Assembly: GCA_003520455.1 (NCBI GenBank) | Contig: DOUV01000881.1 | Coordinates: forward strand, 1 to 21,798 | Origin: Chloroflexota bacterium | Lineage (GTDB): Bacteria; Chloroflexota; Anaerolineae; Ardenticatenales; Ardenticatenaceae | Direction: 5' to 3' | DNA: 21,798 bases | Part shown: in pieces, positions 8,119 through 15,275 of the stretch | Layout: each line of letters begins with the position of its first letter | Position numbering within the stretch: position 1 is the stretch's first letter | Made by a program: the position numbers and the translations under genes | The notes under the pieces: generated by a model | What the model saw: the letters and a program-made list of their open reading frames with translations, nothing else | Database searches by the model: none | What the model was told of the DNA's origin: nothing

Positions 8119-9411
8119 ATGGTGTGGAGTGTCCAGTCGAAAGAGAAAACCCTGACAGAGGCGCAGATCCGCGGCCTCACTCGCGAGGTGCTCGCGCATG
8201 CTCAGCTCTCCGGACGGCGGGTACTGGTGATAATACCGGACGGCACGCGGAGCGCGCCGATTGGTCTTTTCTATAAGCTCTTTTCCGAGCTGCTGGCCGA
8301 CGAAACCGCAGCCCTCGATTTTTTAATTGCTTTAGGCACACACCCCCCAATGGAGCTGCCGGCGATCCAGCGTCGGATCGGACTCAGACCGGAGGAATGG
8401 GAACGACGCAATCCCAAGATCCGTATTCTCTCGCACGAATGGTGGCGACCCGAGTCTTTTTACACAGCGGGAGTGATCTCGAGCGAGGAAGTTGCCCGGC
8501 TGACACACCATCTGCTGACCCAGGAGCTTCGGGTGGCTCTGAACCGCTTGATTTTGGACTATGACCTGTTGATCATCTGCGGGCCGGTATATCCTCATGA
8601 GGTGGTCGGGTTTTCCGGAGGCAACAAATATCTGTTCCCCGGGATCGCGGGGCAAGAAATCATTGATTTTACCCACTGGCTCGGGGCCTTGCTGACCAGC
8701 TATGCCATTATCGGCACAAAAAAGACGCCGGTGCGGGATGTAATCGAACGCGCCGCGAATCTGGTTCCCATTCCCAAACTGGCATTCTGTTTGGTTACGC
8801 AAGGAGAGGGGGTAGCCGGCTTGTATGCTGGCTCGCCAGCGGAGGCCTGGTCGCAAGCCGCCGACCATTCCGCCCAGGTGCATATTACGTATCTCGACCG
8901 GCCCGTACAGCGAGTCTTTGCGATCATGCCCGAAATGTACCAAGACATTTGGACGGCGGCAAAAGGAATGTACAAGAGCGAGCCGGTGGTGGCGGAAGGC
9001 GGTGAGGTGATTCTCTATGCGCCGCATATCACCGAGTTTTCGTACACGCACGGCCATTTGATTGAGGAGATTGGCTACCACGTGCGGGACTATTTTACCC
9101 AGCAATGGGATCGTTTTGAACAATATCCCTGGGGGGTCCTGGCGCACAGCACGCATTTGCGCGGGATAGGAAGCTACGACCCTTTCTCGAAAACCGAATC
9201 TCCTCGCATTCAGGTCACCCTCGCGACAGGTATTTCTCGAGAGCGTTGTGAACGCGCGAATCTCGGGTATCTTGATCCAAGATCGATAGAGCCCGTGGAA
9301 GGGCTCGCGAATGGAGCTCAAGATGTCTTAATTGTACCCCGGGCAGGGGAAAAGCTGTTTCGCCTGAGGAGAGAAACGTCCCAGAACGATCAAGACTCCA
9401 AGCGGCTATAG
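8119..9411 (+). CDS. second LarA-like hydroxyacid racemase/epimerase homologue
   Basis: A 430-residue LarA-family protein. The ATG at 8119 comes one base after the preceding SDR stop, with GGAG (8109-8112) six bases upstream; an in-frame ATG at 8086 inside the SDR is less likely. Conserved residues are D41/R44 (PDGTRSAP), H75 (LGTHPPM), H160 and K170 ten apart in PHEVVGFSGGNK, H186 sixteen further, and K282. The position equal to Gln295 of lactate racemase is Thr279 (IWTAAKG), unlike the first copy, so substrate or activity probably differs. Coupling to the SDR suggests both act on one intermediate. Its 3' end overlaps an antisense decayed reading frame (9215-9832), which does not affect the call. 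Confidence 0.9.
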   Translation: MVWSVQSKEKTLTEAQIRGLTREVLAHAQLSGRRVLVIIPDGTRSAPIGLFYKLFSELLADETAALDFLIALGTHPPMELPAIQRRIGLRPEEWERRNPKIRILSHEWWRPESFYTAGVISSEEVARLTHHLLTQELRVALNRLILDYDLLIICGPVYPHEVVGFSGGNKYLFPGIAGQEIIDFTHWLGALLTSYAIIGTKKTPVRDVIERAANLVPIPKLAFCLVTQGEGVAGLYAGSPAEAWSQAADHSAQVHITYLDRPVQRVFAIMPEMYQDIWTAAKGMYKSEPVVAEGGEVILYAPHITEFSYTHGHLIEEIGYHVRDYFTQQWDRFEQYPWGVLAHSTHLRGIGSYDPFSKTESPRIQVTLATGISRERCERANLGYLDPRSIEPVEGLANGAQDVLIVPRAGEKLFRLRRETSQNDQDSKRL

Positions 9412-9832
9412 TCGCGGCCATCGCCCGGACCTCAACCACGTGGTGCTCGATATGTGGCCCTGTATTCCTGAAGCGCGGTCGCGGTGTGCGGAATGTGAGC
9501 TGAAGGGATCCATTGCCGCTTCGTCGCGCCGGCGATGGCAGGGTGCCGTGCAGGGTCTCTGCCCACGTCAGCGGGCGGCCACGGCGCCACCGGTCGTAGT
9601 GGCGGCGGCAATACCCTCGCGCTGTGTGCGGCGCGTCACATCCCTCGACCGAGCACGACGCCTGGGGAGGTGGCGGCTCCCGCAATGGGTCACCCCACGC
9701 CTGCCAGCGGGCATAATATTTGTCGCAGTACCCTCTGGCCTTGGGCGGCCGGTCGCATCCGGCCACCGTACAGCTCGAGTGTCGCTGCCGGGGCGGGCGC
9801 GGCACCGTCCGGGGGCGGCCGATAGCGTGCAC
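9215..9832 (-). pseudogene. remnant of a Cys/His zinc-finger-repeat, HNH-like protein
   Basis: The minus-strand frame has two clear repeats of the pattern CxVxGCDxPxxARGYCxxHYxRW at residues 21-43 and 60-82. Their cysteines (C21, C26, C36; C60, C65, C75) suit zinc binding. The final His is present in the second (H78) but is Tyr39 in the first. Upstream of the only usable start (GTG 9832) the same frame reads RHVARWRRWGDP, a third eroded half-repeat with no start codon. Downstream, HIEHHVVE (128-135) resembles the start of an HNH nuclease domain before the frame runs into the convergent LarA-like gene for 197 bases. Such repeats are common in phage and mobile HNH proteins. I read it as a truncated, drifting remnant, though a short expressed protein is possible. 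Confidence 0.5.
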
Positions 9833-9952
9833 GCACGCAGGATCACCCCAACGGCGCCAGCGGGCAACGTGACGGGTGTCACGGGAGCGGGCGAAGGGTG
9901 GGCCTAACCCGCAAGTGGAGTGATAGCGAAGGGCGGCATGTTCCCGCCGCCG

Positions 9953-11662
9953 TTACCCCGCCCCCTCATGTTCACCGGTCTCCTCAATCACCACACACAC
10001 GAACAGGGCTACGACCTCTGGGTCAAAATGCGTTCCAGTGAGTGCGCGGATGTGTTCAAGCGCTTTCGCTTCAGGCCACGCCTTGCGGTATGGGCGATCA
10101 GACCGGAGTGCATCCCACACGTCCACGACTGCAAAGAGACGCGCCGCCAGGGGAATCTGCTCGCCTTTCAAGCCGCGTGGGTAGCCCGTGCCGTCCCACT
10201 TCTCGTGATGGCAGTAGGGGATGTCCAGCGCCGGGCGCAGATAGGCAATCGGCGCGAGCATGTCGAACGCGAACTGCGGGTGCTTCCGCATGATAATCCA
10301 TTCTGCATCCGTGAGTTTGTCTGGTTTGAGCAGAATGCTGTCCGGCACGCCCATTTTGCCGATGTCGTGCAGGAGTGCGCCGCGGCGAATGTGGGCGATC
10401 TCGGCTTCACTGATGCCCATCGCCCGCGCCAGCCGTTCGGTGAGTTCAGTGACGCGCTGGGTGTGGCCTTCGGTCTCTCTGTCACGCAGGTCGAGGGCGC
10501 GAGACCAACCTTCAATGGTGGCCTCGTAGGCAAGCGAGAGCTCTATGTTGGCGCGTTGGAGACTTTCAAAGAGTTGCGCGCTGTCTACAGCGATAGCTGT
10601 CTGGCTTGCCAGTGTCTCCAGAAATGTTCGCCATTCCTCGGCGGCTTCGTAGGGCGCGCGGTGAAAGATCTCCAACACACCCACGATATTGCCTTTCGCA
10701 ATCAGCGGGGCGGCGTAATATTCGACAAAACCCTCATCGGCCAGCAGAGCAGCGCGCGAGAAGTCCGGCGAGCGGAGGGGATCGTGCTGGTGAGCGATTT
10801 GCCGGTCGAGAAGGGGCTTGCTGGCCAGCCCCTCGCCGAGTCGCACCCGGCTCTGCTCGATGCCACGGGTGTGGAAGCCGCGTCCGGCAGCGTAGGTGAG
10901 CATTTGGGTGTACGGGTTGAGGAGGAGCACGCTGGCAGCGTCCATGCTGAGTTGGGCTGTTGTCTGTTCCAGCACCACGTTCAGCGTCAGCCGCAAGTCG
11001 AGACTGCCGGTGATGGCAACGTCAATGGCGCGGAGCGCCGCGAGGCGACGCAACTGGGTTTCAATCCGTTCCTTCGCCAGCCTACGCTCGGTGATGTCCT
11101 CGAAGAGGACAGCAAATTGCCCGCGCCTCGGGCAATAAGCGGTGACTTCGTAGTGGCGGTCGAGGTCATGGCTGTAATTGGCAAAATGGGTCGGCTCGCC
11201 CGTGAGAGCGACCGCGCCGTAGCGTTCGATCCAGACTGACTCAATGCCCGGGAGTACCTCCCGCACCATCTTCCCGATCAGATCGGCGGCGCGCAGGCCT
11301 GTCAGGCGTTCAAACGCGGGATTGACTTCCAGAAAACGATAGTTCACCGGCTTCCCGGCTTCATCGCAGATGATTTCGTGCAGGGCGAAGCCATTCAACA
11401 TGGTGTCAAACAACAGGCGATAGCGCGCCTCGCCAGCGCGGTGCCTGGCCTCGGCTTCGTGCCACAATATGAGCGAAACATAGAGTCCCCCAGCCGTGAC
11501 CGCGATAAAGACCCACCCTTTGTACGTTTGCAATTGAGTCAGTAGTTGCGAGTCAGTTGCGAGGGTACTTAAAATGCGGTCCGAGAGGAAAATCCACAGC
11601 CCGGCGAGCAGGAGATAAAGCAGGATAACGCGCAAAGCCGATTGGGAGAGCGATGTTTTCAC
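9953..11662 (-). CDS. membrane PAS-GAF-HD-GYP cyclic-di-GMP phosphodiesterase
   Basis: The GTG at 11662 is preferred because GGAGA lies six bases upstream; a TTG at 11701 has no such site. The 569-residue product has two membrane segments (about 10-27 and 48-67) with a short external loop. A PAS-like domain (about 80-190), a GAF domain (about 205-365) and a C-terminal HD-GYP domain (about 375-555) follow. The HD-GYP signature is intact: LLHDIGK (His-Asp at 432-433), HHEKWDGTGYP (from 485), then AVVDVWDAL and DRPYR. HD-GYP proteins hydrolyse cyclic di-GMP at a bi- or trinuclear metal centre. Here PAS and GAF probably sense a small ligand or redox state. It is transcribed against both flanking gene trains, so it is probably independent of them. 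Confidence 0.92.
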   Translation of the reverse strand: MKTSLSQSALRVILLYLLLAGLWIFLSDRILSTLATDSQLLTQLQTYKGWVFIAVTAGGLYVSLILWHEAEARHRAGEARYRLLFDTMLNGFALHEIICDEAGKPVNYRFLEVNPAFERLTGLRAADLIGKMVREVLPGIESVWIERYGAVALTGEPTHFANYSHDLDRHYEVTAYCPRRGQFAVLFEDITERRLAKERIETQLRRLAALRAIDVAITGSLDLRLTLNVVLEQTTAQLSMDAASVLLLNPYTQMLTYAAGRGFHTRGIEQSRVRLGEGLASKPLLDRQIAHQHDPLRSPDFSRAALLADEGFVEYYAAPLIAKGNIVGVLEIFHRAPYEAAEEWRTFLETLASQTAIAVDSAQLFESLQRANIELSLAYEATIEGWSRALDLRDRETEGHTQRVTELTERLARAMGISEAEIAHIRRGALLHDIGKMGVPDSILLKPDKLTDAEWIIMRKHPQFAFDMLAPIAYLRPALDIPYCHHEKWDGTGYPRGLKGEQIPLAARLFAVVDVWDALRSDRPYRKAWPEAKALEHIRALTGTHFDPEVVALFVCVVIEETGEHEGAG

Positions 11663-11823
11663 GGACGTTCTCCGGCGAGGGTGTTCTTCGTGTTTGAACA
11701 ACGTAATGGCAAGGTAGCGAGGCTACTCCTCAGAGAGTTGGGTCGCGATCACGGCGAGATCAAACCCACAAAAAGCGAGCAGGTCTCTCAAGATCACAGC
11801 GGCTGCCACCTCCCCCCGAGGGC

Positions 11824-11853
11824 ACTATAGCGATTGCGAGACCTTCCCGTCAA
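11824..11853 (-). promoter_or_regulatory. candidate promoter of the HD-GYP gene
   Basis: On the minus strand TTGACG (forward 11848-11853) and TATAGT (forward 11824-11829) are separated by 18 bases, a good match to a housekeeping-sigma promoter. It would leave an untranslated leader of about 155 bases before the GTG at 11662. No riboswitch-like fold was recognised in the leader. Experimental support is absent. Confidence 0.5.
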
Positions 11854-11943
11854 TCCCCCTACGGTCACTCAGGCACCAGCCCCACCCCGTACAGAAATCA
11901 GGGGAGTAAGATACCGGTCCCCCGCTATACGTCTCCTGACCCC

Positions 11944-12135
11944 TTAAAATTGATCGTTGCCGCCTTGAGACCAGCTCCTTCCCCAGGAGAGATCAGTGCC
12001 GGTGTTGGTCCCCGCCTTCGTCCACAGCCGAACGGAAGCCGCCGGGTTCAACGTGGATTGCGGGAAGGTGTACGTCGGGCCCGCATTGTCACGAAGGGTC
12101 CACCCGGTCATGGTAACCGTGAAACCGCCTGTCAT
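11944..12135 (-). pseudogene. lamin-tail-domain (LTD) fragment
   Basis: The 63-residue frame reads as the middle of a lamin-tail domain: MTGWTLRDNAGPTYTFP (9-25), then LNPAASVRLWTKAGTNTGT (29-47) and DLSWGRS (48-54). Bacterial LTDs, usually parts of large secreted proteins, show the same run of GWtLrD, ytFP, pga and WTxxGtnTxtdLyWgr. The product stops at GGNDQF, before the last strands. Upstream the frame is open only to about 12186, with no signal peptide or room for a host protein. The TetR promoter lies across its 5' side. It is therefore a dead fragment rather than a gene. The rest of 11702-12148 shows no other gene. Confidence 0.6.
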
Positions 12136-12148
12136 TTCAGCCTGGGTA

Positions 12149-12177
12149 TTGACTTTTGGAGTACTGGACGATATAAT
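12149..12177 (+). promoter_or_regulatory. promoter for the TetR-led operon
   Basis: TTGACT (12149-12154) and a perfect TATAAT (12172-12177) are separated by exactly 17 bases. This is the strongest promoter-like sequence seen in the window. Transcription would begin around 12183-12186, inside the palindrome that follows, about 70 bases before the regulator's ATG. Confidence 0.78.
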
Positions 12178-12180
12178 TGC

Positions 12181-12202
12181 GCCTACCTACCGGTAGGTAG
12201 GC
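12181..12202. promoter_or_regulatory. 22-bp palindromic operator, probably for the adjacent TetR protein
   Basis: A perfect 22-bp palindrome (left half GCCTACCTACC, centre CCGG) starts three bases after the -10 box and covers the expected transcription start. Bound protein here would block RNA polymerase. Its size and symmetry fit a TetR-family dimer or pair of dimers, and the TetR gene begins 51 bases downstream, so autorepression of the whole operon is the natural reading. No second copy was noticed elsewhere in the window. Confidence 0.72.
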
Positions 12203-12253
12203 CAGGACTCAGAGCCATCGTGGTTTGGATGGTTGCATCAGAGAGAAGCAGGC

Positions 12254-12841
12254 ATGGAGATTCGTGAGGATATCGTCAAAGCGGCTGCCCATGTCTTCAG
12301 TCGAGACGGATACCAACGGGCGACCCTCGAGGACGTCGCTCAACTGGTGGGCATCAAGAAGGGCAGCCTCTACCACCACATCAGTTCGAAAGAGGATCTC
12401 CTCTTCGCGATCCACGACCGCCTGGCCGATGAATTGATCGCGAACACACGCGCTGCGCTCCAGGGAGCAGAGACGCCCGCCGATCGCCTGCGCCGGATCA
12501 TGCGCGTGTCCATGCGGCTGATCGCCGAGCACCAGGAGGAGGTTACTGTCTTCCTCCACGAGCGCCACACCCTCACCTCCGAGCGCTGGCAGGCTGTTGT
12601 CGCCAAGCGGGACGAATACGAGCAGATCGTCGCCGGGGTTCTCGCAGAGGGCATCGAAGCGGGTGTGTTCCGTCCGTTGCCCGTCCGAGCGAGCACGCTC
12701 GGAATCCTCGGCATGATTAACTGGGGCTACCAGTGGTTCCGGCCGGATGGTCCCCTCTCGGCGGACGAGATCGCGGACCTCTTCACCGATATCGTCTTGG
12801 ACGGCGTGCGCCGGCGAGATTCCGCAGGCGGGAAAGAGTGA
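12254..12841 (+). CDS. TetR/AcrR family transcriptional regulator
   Basis: A 195-residue repressor of typical TetR length. The N-terminal helix-turn-helix covers about 5-50, with the TLEDVAQLVGIKKGSLYHH stretch (24-42) as recognition helices followed by SSKEDLL. The C-terminal ligand domain ends with INWGYQWFRPDGPLSADE and IADLF, a pattern I associate with TetR proteins of acyl-CoA and steroid/fatty-acid catabolism (KstR2/FadR-like), though not decisively. ATG 12254 fits family length; an upstream TTG at 12233 in frame adds seven residues and has no better ribosome site. The stop overlaps the next start by one base (TGATG), so regulator and enzymes are co-translated. It probably binds the 12181-12202 palindrome and releases it on binding a pathway intermediate. 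Confidence 0.92.
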   Translation: MEIREDIVKAAAHVFSRDGYQRATLEDVAQLVGIKKGSLYHHISSKEDLLFAIHDRLADELIANTRAALQGAETPADRLRRIMRVSMRLIAEHQEEVTVFLHERHTLTSERWQAVVAKRDEYEQIVAGVLAEGIEAGVFRPLPVRASTLGILGMINWGYQWFRPDGPLSADEIADLFTDIVLDGVRRRDSAGGKE

Positions 12842-13848
12842 TGGTGAGCACAGACGATAGGGGCTCCGCCATTCGCCGACTCGACCTGCGCGGCTCCCCG
12901 GTCCGCGAAGAGGACCTGCTGCACGCCATGCAGACGATTCGGGCTGTTGAGACCGCACTGGCAGAAACCTACCTGGAAGGCGCCTTCGAAGGTCCCCTGC
13001 ACGTCTCGATCGGCCAGGAGGGGGCGGCGGTTGGCGTTGTGGCGGCCATGGGAGCAGACGACGTTCTCGTCTCGAACCATCGCGGTCACGGCCATGCGCT
13101 CGCCTTCGGACTCGATCCGCGGCGGGTCATTGCGGAGATCGTTGGCGACCCATGCGGCTATGCCGGGGGTCGCGGTGGCTCGATGCACATCTTTGCGCCA
13201 GACGACGGCTTTCTGGGCACCAATGGCATTGTCGGCGACAGCGCCGCTCTGGGCGTGGGTGCTGCGCTGGCCATTCAACAGTCTGCTGGCGGCCAGGTTG
13301 CCGTAGTAATCATCGGCGACGGCGCCATGGGCACCGGGGTTGTCTATGAGTCCCTGAACCTGGCGAGCCTCTGGCATCTTCCCCTCGTCTTCGTCTGCGA
13401 GAACAACCAGTACGCTGAGATGACGCCCACCAGTATCCATCTCTCGTCCCCACCCTACCAGAGGGCGAAGTCGTTCGGGCTCGCTGCCATCCAACTCCCC
13501 GGTGATGACGTCAGGGCCGTCGTCGAGGGTGTGCAAGCGGCCGTCCGGGACGCCCGCGAGGGAAAGCCGGCGTTTGTCGAAGTCCTCACCTACCGTTGGG
13601 GCGGCCACTACGTCGGGGATCCTGCGCGCTACCGCCCAGAAGGGGAGGAGGAGAGCTGGCGCAACCAGCACTGTCCCATCCGCTTCCTCGCGCGGCGTCT
13701 CGGACGCGAGGCTCAGCTCGAGGATCTGCAAGCGCGCCTCCAGGCGGCTGCCCGCGCCGTAGTCGCGGAAGTCCTCGCCCATGACCATCATCATGTCCCC
13801 GAGGGGAGCCAGGCTCAAGCGAATGCGAGGGGTGAGAGTGGGCGTTAA
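12841..13848 (+). CDS. thiamine-diphosphate dehydrogenase E1 component, alpha subunit
   Basis: A 335-residue E1 alpha subunit of the pyruvate/acetoin/branched-chain 2-oxoacid dehydrogenase group. The thiamine-diphosphate motif is complete: GDGAMGTG (159-166) through ENNQ (187-190). The family segments SNHRGHGHALAFG (78-90), GRGGSMHIF (110-118) and GGHYVGDPARYR (254-265) are also present. E1 decarboxylates a 2-oxo acid, or cleaves acetoin, and passes the acyl group to a lipoylated E2. The length and HRGHGH segment look more like the acetoin-dehydrogenase/short PDH type. ATG 12841 overlaps the TetR stop and is preceded by GGAAAGAG. The beta subunit follows directly. No E2 or E3 gene is seen before the right edge. 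Confidence 0.93.
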   Translation: MVSTDDRGSAIRRLDLRGSPVREEDLLHAMQTIRAVETALAETYLEGAFEGPLHVSIGQEGAAVGVVAAMGADDVLVSNHRGHGHALAFGLDPRRVIAEIVGDPCGYAGGRGGSMHIFAPDDGFLGTNGIVGDSAALGVGAALAIQQSAGGQVAVVIIGDGAMGTGVVYESLNLASLWHLPLVFVCENNQYAEMTPTSIHLSSPPYQRAKSFGLAAIQLPGDDVRAVVEGVQAAVRDAREGKPAFVEVLTYRWGGHYVGDPARYRPEGEEESWRNQHCPIRFLARRLGREAQLEDLQARLQAAARAVVAEVLAHDHHHVPEGSQAQANARGESGR

Positions 13849-14806
13849 GCTCTGGCGCGCCGTCAACATGGCGCTGCGCGATGCCATGCGCGAGGACGAG
13901 CGCGTCATCGTGCTCGGGCAGGATGTCGGCCGGCCCGGTGGGCCTTTTGGTCTCACCCGCGGGCTGAGGGATGAGTTCGGTCCCGGGCGCGTGCGCGACA
14001 CGCCCATCGCTGAGGCTGCTCTCGTCGGATGCGGCGTTGGCGCCGCGATGCTGGGCCTCCGGCCGGTCGTCGAGGTGATGTACCTGGATTTCCTCACCCT
14101 TGGCTCGGACCAACTTGTCAATCAGGCGGCGAAGCACCGTTTCTTCAATCTGGATCGGCCCTCGCTCCCCCTTGTTATCCATACCTTGTACGGGGGCCGG
14201 GCCAACTTTGGGGCGCAACACTCGCAGTCACTCGAAGCCTGGTTGTGCCATGTCCCCGGCCTCAAAGTTGCATTTCCATCGACGCCCCAGGACGCCTATG
14301 AGGTCTTGCGCGCTGCCATCTCCGATGAGGATCCCGTCGTCGTCATCAACTCGATCGCCCTCCTCAGGGAGGTGGGCGAGTTCGACCTGCCGCGCCGGCG
14401 AACAAATCAGATTGGCCGCGCGCGGCTCGTGCAACGGGGTGATCAGGCAACCGTCGTCGCCTACGGACCCGCCGTCGCACTTTGCCAGGCTGCCATCGGC
14501 GAGCTTGGGATGCGGGCCGATCTCATTGACCTCAAGTGGCTCAACCCCTGGGACAAAGAGCTCATCCTTGACTCACTCCGCCGGAGTGGACGGCTCCTCG
14601 TCGTCCACGACGCCGTGGAGCCCGGCGGTTGGGGGGCCGAGATCGTCGCCCGCATCACGGCCGAGGGATTCTGGTTTCTGGACGCCGCGCCCCTCCGGGT
14701 AGGGGCTCGTCCTTCGCCGATCCCCGTCGCCCGTAAAGACTGGCAGCAGATTCTCCCCAATCTGGACGACATCAAGACCGGGCTGCTGGAGCTCGTTGGA
14801 ACGTAA
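13838..14806 (+). CDS. thiamine-diphosphate dehydrogenase E1 component, beta subunit
   Basis: A 322-residue E1 beta subunit, partner of the alpha gene just upstream in an alpha2-beta2 enzyme. Recognisable stretches are VIVLGQDVGRPGGPFGLTRG, then RVRDTPIAEAAL, then GAQHSQSLEAWLCHVPGLKV with the conserved QHSQ of the active-site region, and FPSTPQDAYEVL. The C-terminal transketolase-like domain carries VVAYGPAV and LIDLKWLNPWD. GTG 13838 is chosen because GAGGGG (13827-13832) lies five bases upstream and the protein then matches family length. ATG 13823 or ATG 13781 in frame are alternatives. The start overlaps the alpha 3' end by 11 bases, implying translational coupling. Confidence 0.92.
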   Translation: MGVKLWRAVNMALRDAMREDERVIVLGQDVGRPGGPFGLTRGLRDEFGPGRVRDTPIAEAALVGCGVGAAMLGLRPVVEVMYLDFLTLGSDQLVNQAAKHRFFNLDRPSLPLVIHTLYGGRANFGAQHSQSLEAWLCHVPGLKVAFPSTPQDAYEVLRAAISDEDPVVVINSIALLREVGEFDLPRRRTNQIGRARLVQRGDQATVVAYGPAVALCQAAIGELGMRADLIDLKWLNPWDKELILDSLRRSGRLLVVHDAVEPGGWGAEIVARITAEGFWFLDAAPLRVGARPSPIPVARKDWQQILPNLDDIKTGLLELVGT

Positions 14807-14831
14807 CCGTGCGGAATTGAGAAGGAGCGAA

Positions 14832-15275
14832 ATGGGACTTCCTGAAAGCGAGCGCCTCACCTCCATCCTCTGGGAGGATATCCCGCCCGGGGCAGAGTAC
14901 GGACCCTACGAGGATGTTGCCCGGCACGAGGACCGCGACCTCTGGGCGGAGGTTTACGAACGCCGCCCTGACGACGAGGGCGCCACCATCCCCCCTGGGC
15001 TGATACCGGTGTACATCCTTCGCGCCCTTCGCCTCGCCTTCAATGGGATTCCAGCCGGTGGCGTCCTGGCCCGGCAGACCTTCACCTTCAGCCGGCCCCT
15101 GAGGATCGGCGAGTCCTTTCAGACGACGATTCGCGTCGCCGAGAAATATCTTCGCCGCGGGCGGCCCTACGTGGTCCTGGCCTTCACCATTCGCCTGCCC
15201 GATGGCACCCTCGTGGCCGAGAGTCACAAGCATCTCATCTGGCCCGGCAGAGAGCCAATCGGAGCGCACCCATGA
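14832..15275 (+). CDS. hotdog-fold MaoC/FAS1-like dehydratase, subunit 1
   Basis: A 147-residue hotdog-fold protein resembling the N-terminal MaoC-like/FAS1-dehydratase domain. It has GATIPPGLIPVYILRAL (50-66), TFTFSRPLRIGESFQTTIRV (83-102) and a terminal strand around ESHKHLIWP. It lacks an obvious catalytic Asp/His dyad, as expected for the non-catalytic half of a two-subunit hydratase. ATG 14832 has AGAAGGAG upstream. Its stop overlaps the start of subunit 2 (ATGA at 15272-15275), so the two are probably made in equal amounts and form a heteromer that adds water to, or removes it from, an acyl-CoA or acyl carrier thioester. Comparable splits are known, for example the mycobacterial HadA/HadB pair. 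Confidence 0.82.
   Translation: MGLPESERLTSILWEDIPPGAEYGPYEDVARHEDRDLWAEVYERRPDDEGATIPPGLIPVYILRALRLAFNGIPAGGVLARQTFTFSRPLRIGESFQTTIRVAEKYLRRGRPYVVLAFTIRLPDGTLVAESHKHLIWPGREPIGAHP

Noticed and set aside
9920..11239. A 439-codon open frame on the + strand opposite the HD-GYP gene
   Set aside because: It is antisense to a protein with complete PAS, GAF and HD-GYP motifs, has no recognisable motif and no good ribosome site. Long antisense frames are common in GC-rich coding DNA.
12727..14121. A 464-codon minus-strand frame opposite the E1 genes
   Set aside because: It mirrors the codon pattern of E1 alpha and beta, which carry full thiamine-diphosphate motifs; its own product is low-complexity and unrecognisable.
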